Shown here piece after piece: positions 32,023 through 37,899 of a DNA stretch of 37,899 bases. Each line of letters opens with the position of its first letter. Position 1 is the stretch's first letter. The DNA is from DASXMX01 sp036794395 (GTDB lineage: Bacteria; Planctomycetota; Phycisphaerae; Tepidisphaerales; Tepidisphaeraceae): positions 1 to 37,899 of the forward strand of contig DAIRGS010000032.1 in NCBI GenBank assembly GCA_036794395.1, given 5' to 3'. Below the pieces are notes generated by a model. The model was not told where the DNA came from. It saw nothing but the letters and a program-made list of their open reading frames with translations, and searched no databases. The translations under genes and the position numbers were made by a program.

Positions 32023-32931
32023 ATGGTTGAAGCTCCGCCACTTTCGGTCGTCATGGCTGTACGAAATGTTCAGCGGTATGTCGCTCTGGCCATCGAAAGC
32101 GTGCTCAGTCAAACCTTCAAAGATTTCGAATTCCTCGTCATCGATGATGGATCAACCGATAACACCTCGTCGATTCTCGCAGACTACGCCCGTCGCGACT
32201 CGCGCATTCGCATCATTCAGGGCCCAAGTGGCGGCCTGTCAGCGGCTCTGAATCTCGGGATCGCCCAGGCTCGCGCCCCGCTTATTGCCCGCATGGATGG
32301 CGACGACATCTGCCTGCCCACTCGTTTCGAAAAGCAAATCGCCTTCCTTCAGTCCCACCCCGAGCACGTTCTGGTCGGAAGCCGGTGCGTTCTGATTGAT
32401 CCCGACGGGCGGCCCATCCACGAAAAGCCCAACACGCCATTGGGTCACGAACAGATCGACGCCATGCTCCTCAAGATGGAGTGGCCGATCGTTCACCCGG
32501 CGGTGATGATGCGCGCTGATGCCTTTGCAAAAGCCGGCGCCTATCTCGAAAAATACAAAACGGTTGAGGATCACGATGTCTTCCTGAAACTCGCCGAGAT
32601 CGGCAAGCTGGCTAATCTTGATGAAGTGCTCATGTACTACCGCCAGCACTTCAAGAGCACGGTGTACACCACCGTCAACCAGCAGCGCCGCAACCTCACT
32701 GAAATAACAACCGACGCGTGCGCCCGACGCGGCATTCCAGTTCCGCCAGAGGTGGTTGAGCGCCCCGTCGAGTTAGTGAGTGAAGCCCAGCACCGCCGCA
32801 ATTGGGTGTGGCGGGCATTGGCTGCGGGCAATAAAGCCACCGCACGCCATCATGCCTGGGCGGTTGTTCGAGCTGCTCCGCTTTCTGCAGAGTCATGGCG
32901 GGCCATGATTTGCGCGATTCGTGGGCGCTAG
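32023..32931 (+). CDS. family 2 glycosyltransferase (copy 2)
   Basis: A 302-residue paralogue of the preceding enzyme with the same landmarks: LSVVMAVRNVQRYVALAIES, VIDDGSTDNTSSI, ARMDGDDICLPTRFEKQ (DGDD in place of DADD) and VEDHDVFLKLAEIGKLAN. Its tail TARHHAWAVVRAAPLSAESW mirrors copy 1. The C-terminal tail probably binds a common partner or the membrane surface. The two copies differ throughout, so the duplication is not recent; they may add successive sugars to the same acceptor. No Shine-Dalgarno site is clear at the ATG; translation may be coupled to copy 1 across the 13-base gap. Confidence 0.93.
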   Translation: MVEAPPLSVVMAVRNVQRYVALAIESVLSQTFKDFEFLVIDDGSTDNTSSILADYARRDSRIRIIQGPSGGLSAALNLGIAQARAPLIARMDGDDICLPTRFEKQIAFLQSHPEHVLVGSRCVLIDPDGRPIHEKPNTPLGHEQIDAMLLKMEWPIVHPAVMMRADAFAKAGAYLEKYKTVEDHDVFLKLAEIGKLANLDEVLMYYRQHFKSTVYTTVNQQRRNLTEITTDACARRGIPVPPEVVERPVELVSEAQHRRNWVWRALAAGNKATARHHAWAVVRAAPLSAESWRAMICAIRGR

Positions 32932-33065
32932 CTGACGGTCTGGGCCAGTTCCTGCCGATGTTTGCAATGTTTGCAGATTCTAGATTGTTGCTGGACGTGA
33001 GCCCGTCTCCTAAATTACAGTAACGGTGCATTTCCGGGTGACGCGTGCTCACAATGGAGGCCGCT

Positions 33066-33788
33066 ATGTCACGCAAAGGCTTCACGCTTGTCGAATTAAT
33101 AATAACTGTTGGCATCATTGCCGTGCTCGCGGCCATTCTGCTGCCGGCATTGAACGTCGCACGCGAGGCCGCGCGCAAGACCCAGTGCGCCAGTAATCTT
33201 CGCACCCTTGCCATCGGATTTACCGGCTACGCCGCCGATAACACCGGTGCCCTCCCGGGAATTGCCACGATCCCCCCAACGCCATCGGATTGGATCTACT
33301 GGGCATCATGGAACGGCGCGCCGTTCGACGACTTTTCTAAAGGACCGATTTCCCAATATGTAGGTGGCAACGAGTCCACTTTCCGCTGCCCATCGGATGA
33401 TGCCATTAACCATACCGTTCCCGCTAATACGATCGAACAGCCCCAGGCGCCATATCGGTACAGTTACCTGATGAATGCATTTTCCGCCGACATTGAGCGA
33501 TATGCCTGCTGTTTGGTCAGCTCGCAGTGCAGATTGGCCGGCGTCCGTCATCCAAGCGAAAAGATTTTGCTTATTGAAGGAAACGAACAGACCATGGTGG
33601 ACGGCGTGTGGGTTCCTCCCCCAAACATTGGCAGCGTCCTGAACGATTTGAGCGACCGCCACGATCGTCAGGGCGGAAACCCAAATCCCAAGTTACTGAT
33701 GGGACGTGGGAATGTCGCCTTTGTCGATACCCACGTCGAGTTCGTCACGCCGCAGTTTGTTCACGACCCAATTCACTATCAGCAGTAG
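33066..33788 (+). CDS. prepilin-like protein, N-terminal methylation motif, H-X9-DG family
   Basis: I start at the ATG at 33066 because GGAGG (33056-33060) stands before it; upstream GTG and ATG codons would destroy that arrangement. The 240-residue protein opens MSRKGFTLVELIITVGIIAV, a type IV prepilin leader cut after Gly by prepilin peptidase, followed by LAAILLPALNVAREAARKTQ. The body carries CASNLRTLAIGFTGYAADN, FRCPSDD and the C-terminal NVAFVDTHVEFVTPQF. This is the pseudopilin-like family hugely expanded in planctomycetes, of unknown function and probably exported by a type II secretion-like system. Monocistronic, convergent with the Sua5 gene (3-base gap). Confidence 0.94.
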   Translation: MSRKGFTLVELIITVGIIAVLAAILLPALNVAREAARKTQCASNLRTLAIGFTGYAADNTGALPGIATIPPTPSDWIYWASWNGAPFDDFSKGPISQYVGGNESTFRCPSDDAINHTVPANTIEQPQAPYRYSYLMNAFSADIERYACCLVSSQCRLAGVRHPSEKILLIEGNEQTMVDGVWVPPPNIGSVLNDLSDRHDRQGGNPNPKLLMGRGNVAFVDTHVEFVTPQFVHDPIHYQQ

Positions 33789-33791
33789 AGA

Positions 33792-34808
33792 TCACAAGGC
33801 GCGCGTCGCACGGCGCAACCGATCCCTAACCGCCAGCCAATCGGGCTGGTCAGGGGGCATTTCCACGAAGATTGCCTGGGTTCCGGGCGCATCTGCCTCA
33901 CGCAAGCTGGCGTAAAGTCTTTGCCCATAGGCGTCGGGCTCATTCGGCATCGCGATGAATCGCAAGTCAGGGCTTTCGCACTGGCGACTGATCTGAGTGG
34001 CCGCCTTCGAGTTCTCCATCGCAATGATGGAAACGAACGCACCCTGATGTTCCGACACCCTGGCCACAACGCGCTCTGCGTCGTTCGATCCAAAACGCCA
34101 GGTCGGCGCGACCGGTGAATAGTGCACCGTCCCCATCCCCGGACTGCGTGCGGCGTTGTTCTCAATGATCCCGCCCGATTTCATTCCAACCGCGCCGATA
34201 ACCTTCTGAATCTGCTCGCGCGTCACCGCGCCAGGTCGCAAAATAACTGGAGAACGTCCCGCCAGATCCAGGACAGTCGATTCAATTCCCACTTCGCACC
34301 CTCCACCATCAAGCACCAGATCAACTGCATCGCCCAGTTCCAGGCGGACGTGGTCGGCGGTGGTGGGGCTGATGCGATTGGCGCGGTTGGCGCTGGGCGC
34401 CGCCACCGGCCCATCGAACGCCCGCAGCAGCGACAACGCCAATGGATGATTGGGAACCCGAAGCCCCACTGAGTTCAAGCCCGCTGTTACCTCTGAAACG
34501 ATCAAATCCGCTTTAGGCAAAACCAGCGTCAACGGCCCCGGCCAAAACCGCCGGGCCAATTCCGCCGCCTGCTCGGGCCACTTCGACACATATCGCCGCG
34601 CCACTTCCGCATCCGCAACATGCACGATCAGGGGATTGGTGACAGGACGGCCCTTAGCCGCAAAAATCCTCCGAACGGATTCCGATTGAGTTGCATCCGC
34701 CCCGAGACCATAAACCGTCTCAGTCGGAAACGCGACCAGCCCGCCGGCTCGAAGAATTTCAACCGCGCGCTCGATGTCCGGATTTGTCCGAGAAAATGAA
34801 CCGCTCAT
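33792..34808 (-). CDS. L-threonylcarbamoyladenylate synthase, Sua5 type
   Basis: It makes threonylcarbamoyl-AMP from threonine, bicarbonate and ATP for the t6A37 tRNA modification. The 338-residue protein has both parts of the long Sua5 form. The YrdC core includes GGLVAFPTETVYGLGADATQ, KGRPVTNPLIVHVAD, PGPLTLVLPKA, GLRVPNHPLAL, APSANRANRISPTTADHV and GIESTVLDL. After a linker with GTVHYSPVAPT comes the C-terminal Sua5 domain (about 220-338), more divergent. I chose the ATG at 34808 because it overlaps the stop of the upstream gene as ATGA. The gene could be named tsaC or tsaC2/sua5. Confidence 0.93.
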   Translation of the reverse strand: MSGSFSRTNPDIERAVEILRAGGLVAFPTETVYGLGADATQSESVRRIFAAKGRPVTNPLIVHVADAEVARRYVSKWPEQAAELARRFWPGPLTLVLPKADLIVSEVTAGLNSVGLRVPNHPLALSLLRAFDGPVAAPSANRANRISPTTADHVRLELGDAVDLVLDGGGCEVGIESTVLDLAGRSPVILRPGAVTREQIQKVIGAVGMKSGGIIENNAARSPGMGTVHYSPVAPTWRFGSNDAERVVARVSEHQGAFVSIIAMENSKAATQISRQCESPDLRFIAMPNEPDAYGQRLYASLREADAPGTQAIFVEMPPDQPDWLAVRDRLRRATRAL

Positions 34809-35095
34809 CCGGCTTTCCCCGTGATCGCGTGCTCCTCCAGCCACGCCTTGGCGGCTTCCATGTCCGAGCAGATCAGAAAAACTTCCTGCACCGTACCCGT
34901 CCCACTAAAAAGACACTTCAGCCCCGCCTGCGTCGGATACTGGATCTTAAACGACTTTGGCGTCTTTCCCCGCCGCACCGTAATCCGCCCCGGCACAATC
35001 CGCGAAACATGCGGACATTCCCGCACAATCCGATTCAAAAGATCGTCCAGCCCACCCACCCGGCCATGCTGACGCTTAATCCGGCCGAACTTCAT
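34805..35095 (-). CDS. DUF2103-like small protein
   Basis: A 96-residue basic protein. VSRIVPGRITVRRGKTPKSF, then LKCLFSGTGTVQEVFLICSD resembles, from memory, the DUF2103 family (pattern ...I.PG.I....G..P......G.K...R.G..VQEVFVVT), sometimes described as predicted metal-binding. I chose the ATG at 35095 because a TATAAT lies seven bases upstream and the residues added by an earlier start at 35152 look non-coding. It is the first gene of a two-gene unit, its stop coupled (ATGA) to the Sua5 start. A function in RNA modification or RNA binding is only a guess from context. Confidence 0.65.
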   Translation of the reverse strand: MKFGRIKRQHGRVGGLDDLLNRIVRECPHVSRIVPGRITVRRGKTPKSFKIQYPTQAGLKCLFSGTGTVQEVFLICSDMEAAKAWLEEHAITGKAG

Positions 35096-35102
35096 GCCGC
35101 GG

Positions 35103-35108
35103 ATTATA
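35103..35108 (-). promoter_or_regulatory. -10 element TATAAT for the DUF2103-sua5 unit (leaderless?)
   Basis: A perfect TATAAT on the minus strand ends seven bases before the ATG at 35095, with no Shine-Dalgarno site between. No good -35 element is seen 16-18 bases upstream. Together with the other three sites of this kind it suggests leaderless transcription. Confidence 0.4.
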
Positions 35109-35325
35109 CCCACCCTCTCCGACTCGACACGCCCCCAAAGCTTCGTCTTCAAATCCCTCCCCAGAATGATGCCGCGCCCCGCCCCGCGCGGACCCCACGC
35201 CGGGGCAAAGTCGAAGCGGTACTCCGCGCAGCGCCGCCCCGGCTTCTCCGAGCGCCTGTTCGATCAATCCGCTAGCCGATGGCCGGCACATTGTATTTGC
35301 CCCCGTCACAGCACCGACTTCCCAC

Positions 35326-35331
35326 TATAAT
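35326..35331 (+). promoter_or_regulatory. -10 element TATAAT for the peroxiredoxin gene
   Basis: A perfect TATAAT lies 23 bases before the ATG at 35355. AAAGGAG stands in the short leader between. The -35 position is poorly conserved. Confidence 0.45.
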
Positions 35332-35354
35332 CCCGCCTCAAAGGAGTTTTTCCC

Positions 35355-35828
35355 ATGGATAATCAGCCTCTCAAGGTCGGCGAACCCGCCCCCGATTTCA
35401 CCCTGATGGACGAAAACAAAACCCAGATCAAGCTAGCTGATCTTCGCGGAAAGAAGGTCGTCTTGCTGTTTTACCCGATGGATTTTTCCCCCGTCTGCAC
35501 GCAGGAGCATTGCTCGTTTGGCGCGGACCTTCCGAAGATTCAAGGCTCATCCGACGCGGTGGTATTTGGTGTCAGTTGCGACAGCCCATTTTCCCATGCC
35601 GCGTTCAAGAAGGAATACAAGATTCCTTACTCGCTTCTGGCCGATCCGACCCGCAAGATGGCCAAAGCTTATGGGATGTGGGCTGGCGAAGAACCTTACA
35701 ACTGCACCAAGCGCGGAACGGTCATCATCGACCCGTCCGGCCGCATCGCCCATTACCAGGAAGTGGCCATGCGTGAACCGCGGAAGTCCGAAGACCTGGC
35801 AAATCTGGTAGCGCAGACGTCGGCATAA
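35355..35828 (+). CDS. peroxiredoxin (AhpC/TSA family)
   Basis: A 157-residue thiol peroxidase that reduces hydrogen or organic peroxides in the cytoplasm. It shows the thioredoxin-fold start VGEPAPDFTLMDENKTQI, LADLRGKKVVLLFYPMDFSP, and the peroxidatic Cys48 in SPVCTQEHC, in place of the usual TPGCT/T..C motif. Cys53 follows at C-x4-C spacing as in BCP/PrxQ enzymes and may be the resolving Cys. DSPFSHAAFKKEYKIPYSLL and ADPTRKMAKAYGMW complete the fold. Start supported by AAAGGAG eight bases upstream and by a TATAAT. Closest types are AhpE and BCP. Monocistronic. Confidence 0.94.
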   Translation: MDNQPLKVGEPAPDFTLMDENKTQIKLADLRGKKVVLLFYPMDFSPVCTQEHCSFGADLPKIQGSSDAVVFGVSCDSPFSHAAFKKEYKIPYSLLADPTRKMAKAYGMWAGEEPYNCTKRGTVIIDPSGRIAHYQEVAMREPRKSEDLANLVAQTSA

Positions 35829-35840
35829 ATCATCCGGCCA

Positions 35841-35880
35841 TGCAACGGAATGCAACGGAATGCAACGTATTGCAACGCAC
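35841..35880. repeat. four tandem copies of a 10-bp unit
   Basis: TGCAACGGAA, TGCAACGGAA, TGCAACGTAT, TGCAACGCAC follow each other exactly, sharing TGCAACG. They lie between the peroxiredoxin stop and the ribosome site of the RibD-like gene, so they would be in its 5' leader. One-turn phasing (10 bp) could mark a cooperative protein-binding array, but slippage is a simpler origin. Confidence 0.85.
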
Positions 35881-35892
35881 AGGAGTCTCTTC

Positions 35893-36275
35893 ATGAAGCC
35901 GTATGTCATCTGCCACATGTGCACGACGATTGATGGCAAGATCATCGTGAAGCGATGGGGAAAGGCACCGGTCGGGGCCAGTGGGGCCTCGCTTTTTGAG
36001 TGGACAGCCGATCAATTTGGCATCGGTGCATGGCTTGTCGGCACGACGACGATGAAGGAGTTTCAAGGGCGTCAGATCCCGCTGAAGCCCGCGCCACACC
36101 GGATCGAGCCCGGTGACTTTGTCGCCGATCCATCGTGGACGGCGGCAGCGGCATCTCCAGCATGTTCGACATCCCCGGCGATCCGCCTCCCAAAGCCGCC
36201 GCAACGCTCAAACTGAAGTCACACAAAAAGCTTCGTGGTGGTGTGAACTGGTTTCGATATTTGGTCGTTAAATAG
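35893..36275 (+). pseudogene. RibD/DHFR-like reductase with internal deletion and frameshift
   Basis: AGGAG seven bases upstream supports the ATG at 35893. The first ~81 codons read MKPYVICHMCTTIDGKIIVK ... AWLVGTTTMKEF ... GDFVADPS, the N-terminal half of a RibD C-terminal-type (pyrimidine/dihydrofolate reductase-like) protein. From about 36130 a different frame continues with its C-terminal strands, IVDGGSGISSMFDIPGDPPP ... VNWFRYLVVK, ending at TAG 36273-36275. Roughly 90-100 residues of the middle, including the NADPH-binding region, are missing. The joined frame in use ends at 36216. The product cannot be an active reductase. Confidence 0.75.
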
Positions 36276-36305
36276 TCGAAACGGCAACATGTGGAGACAG
36301 GATTT

Positions 36306-37235
36306 TCAAGCGACTGATTGGACGGTCACTTCCGCAGCCATCTTGCGCGCAAGGTCCGCATCCAGAAAACCCGCGCGCGGCGTCATGGCATTTGCCGCTC
36401 CGCAGGCGATTGCGAGCTTCAGGGCTTCGATGAGCGAGCGCTTCTGATGGAGCGCGACCGCGAGCCCGCCGGCAAACGAGTCGCCGGAACCGACGGCGCT
36501 TACGGTGACAACACGGGGCGACGTTGCCCGCCAGCACGTATGTCCATCGCACAACATAGCCCCCGCCGATCCAAGCGTGACGACGATCGCTCCGTCGGGA
36601 GGCGTGTGTTGAAGCATCGCTTCGATAAGAGATTTGTCCGTCGACAAATCCGCGCCGACGGTAATCGCCAGCTCGTCACGATTTGTCTTTAGAATCGCTC
36701 CGGGTTGGTGCATTGAAAGCCGGAGCGGTTCGCCGGACACGTCGACGATCGCGCGGGCTCCATATTGCCGGGCGAGCGGGAGCCAGCGGGCATAGAAATC
36801 GCGAGCCGCATCAGGAGCGAGCGTTCCTGAAAAGATCCAGATGTTCGATGTCGGCAAGAGCAGTTTTAGCCGGGATTCCAGTTGTGTCCAAGCTTCTCGC
36901 CCGGCTGGGGAGGATTCTTCGACCAACTCCGTGGCGCTGCCTGTCGAGCGATCGATCACGGTGATGCACTGACGGGTTTCGGTGTGCACCGTTACAAAAT
37001 CGTGTGGCACTCGTGAAACATCGAGATCAGAGCGCAGGGCAATCCCCCGGCCGCCGCCGACAAATCCTGTTGCAAGTACAACCTCACCCAATGAATGAAT
37101 CACGCGGGCCGCGTTGACTGATTTGCCCGAGGCGTAATCGTGAACCTCTCTGGCGCGATTCACCGCGTTGGTCGTCACGCGATCGAAGATCATCGTTCGC
37201 TGATAAACCGGAGTTGTGCCCAGGCAGAGAATCAT
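36306..37235 (-). CDS. PfkB-family sugar kinase, 1-phosphofructokinase/tagatose-6-phosphate kinase type
   Basis: A 309-residue ribokinase-fold kinase that phosphorylates a sugar phosphate with ATP. It begins MILCLGTTPVYQRTMIFDRV, in the manner of FruK/LacC, followed by ASGKSVNAARVIHSLG (36-51; here GKSVNAAR for the usual GKGINVAR), ALRSDLDV, and the PfkB signature 2 VGSGDSFAGG with the catalytic Asp252. GTLAPDAARDFYARW and ILKTNRDELAI are also conserved. The Ser for Gly change in the first motif leaves substrate preference open. It lies three bases downstream of the acetyltransferase gene on the same strand, so both are one operon. Substrate cannot be set from sequence. Confidence 0.9.
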   Translation of the reverse strand: MILCLGTTPVYQRTMIFDRVTTNAVNRAREVHDYASGKSVNAARVIHSLGEVVLATGFVGGGRGIALRSDLDVSRVPHDFVTVHTETRQCITVIDRSTGSATELVEESSPAGREAWTQLESRLKLLLPTSNIWIFSGTLAPDAARDFYARWLPLARQYGARAIVDVSGEPLRLSMHQPGAILKTNRDELAITVGADLSTDKSLIEAMLQHTPPDGAIVVTLGSAGAMLCDGHTCWRATSPRVVTVSAVGSGDSFAGGLAVALHQKRSLIEALKLAIACGAANAMTPRAGFLDADLARKMAAEVTVQSVA

Positions 37236-37238
37236 TGG

Positions 37239-37706
37239 TTAGAGCTCGATCAGCATCTCCACCGTGCTTGGGCGAAAGCCGCATCGCTTGAAGAGCGCAC
37301 GAGCGGTTTGGTTCTCCCAGGCGGTGTCGCAACGAATTTGTTTGAGGCCCATGTCACGAAAGCGCTCGATGCAGAGCGTGACCAACTGTCGGGCGATACC
37401 TTCGTGGCGATAGTCTTGCTCAACCCACACATCATGAATAAACCCGAAATTCTCGACTTGGTAGATCGGGATCTCGTCTTCGGCGGTGCCGATCAGGAAT
37501 CCGGCCAGCGACTCCCCGGCATCGGCCACAAGGAACACGCTGCGCGGATCGCGGGAACGGCTCGCCAGCCAGCTCCGGTACATTTCGCCCGGATCGGATC
37601 GGAAAGCGTATTTCGCCGGATCGAGCTTTTCATGCATCTCGGCGATCTTGCGCACCATCGGCAAAACCTGCGGGACGTCGTCGGCGGTGGCGGGGCGGAT
37701 GTCCAT
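37239..37706 (-). CDS. GNAT-family N-acetyltransferase
   Basis: A 155-residue protein with the GNAT fold: MDIRPATADDVPQVLPMVRK at the N-terminus, FLVADAGESLAGFLIG (beta-4 region), and the acetyl-CoA pyrophosphate loop VEQDYRHEGIARQLV (Q/RxxGxG/A at about 98-104). DTAWENQTARALFKRCGF (motif B) completes it. It transfers an acetyl group to an amine; the substrate is unknown. Length is typical of the stand-alone GNATs. It is the first gene of a unit with the PfkB kinase three bases downstream. The window's last ~190 bases upstream of it hold no recognisable gene. Confidence 0.92.
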   Translation of the reverse strand: MDIRPATADDVPQVLPMVRKIAEMHEKLDPAKYAFRSDPGEMYRSWLASRSRDPRSVFLVADAGESLAGFLIGTAEDEIPIYQVENFGFIHDVWVEQDYRHEGIARQLVTLCIERFRDMGLKQIRCDTAWENQTARALFKRCGFRPSTVEMLIEL

Positions 37707-37899
37707 CTGATGTCAGAATAATCGTGCGGAGCGTTTGGCGAAACTGCCGGTAGCCGGATCAGTTTGGCATCCAATCGATGCTTCAACGATCCAATGGCGG
37801 GGACGGCAGAACCCGTCTCGACCACTTCAGAAGGTTGTCCAACAGTCGAAACTTGGTTTTCCCAAATCTAACCCGTCGCCGATGGTCAACTCCCTCGAT

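Noticed and set aside
35841..35880. The 10-bp array as a CRISPR or plasmid iteron set
   Set aside because: Units are contiguous without spacers, too short, and no cas or rep gene is near.

Overview
The window looks like chromosomal DNA of a GC-rich member of the Planctomycetota, most likely a Phycisphaerae-type lineage. The supporting features are three secreted proteins with an N-terminal LE(S/A)R(Q/K)L(L/M)(S/T) signature, a very large secreted PVC-type dehydrogenase/HEAT/CxxCH protein, a prepilin-like H-X9-DG protein, an alpha/alpha-toroid plus DUF4159 protein, and typical intergenic palindromes. No rRNA, tRNA or CRISPR array was seen.

Layout. 1-6.2 kb: a DnaQ-type exonuclease fused to a WYL domain, overlapping queF; a secreted PKD protein; sppA; accD; a lone receiver domain; a small conserved-looking protein. 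6.2-10.5 kb: a DUF433 antitoxin followed by only a ten-codon stub of its DUF5615 toxin, then the large minus-strand PVC cytochrome-like protein and a secreted helical protein gene interrupted by an in-frame TAG. 10.5-15 kb: a deoxyhypusine-synthase-like enzyme, a family-4 uracil-DNA glycosylase, a candidate replication origin and dnaA, then a repeat-rich stretch holding a start-less DUF2384 antitoxin remnant. 15.3-20.25 kb: a minus-strand island with a large SNF2/RapA-like helicase, a translationally coupled Hsp70/actin-fold ATPase, and the surviving 3' end of a nuclease-like gene. 20.5-26.4 kb: toroid/DUF4159 protein, secreted C-type-lectin-like protein, HDOD-GGDEF regulator and a hypothetical protein. 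26.5-31 kb: a hybrid histidine kinase (PAS-HisKA-HATPase-REC-REC-HPt) and a collapsed YCII/ECF42 sigma-factor pair. 31-37.9 kb: tandem family-2 glycosyltransferases, prepilin-like protein, a Sua5/TsaC gene coupled to a DUF2103-like gene, a peroxiredoxin, an internally deleted RibD-like reductase, a PfkB sugar kinase and a GNAT acetyltransferase.

How the genes relate. Housekeeping functions (replication initiation, DNA repair, queuosine and t6A tRNA modification, fatty-acid synthesis, membrane proteolysis) are interleaved with secreted and signalling proteins in short transcription units of mixed orientation. A recurrent theme is gene decay: at least six two-gene or multi-domain modules survive only in part (DUF5615, DUF2384, nuclease tail, ECF42/YCII, RibD-like, and the LEARKLMS protein). 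The most interesting intact unit is the Hsp70-like ATPase plus SNF2 helicase pair. It has the look of a genome-defence or DNA-handling cassette, but I cannot match it to a named system from sequence alone.
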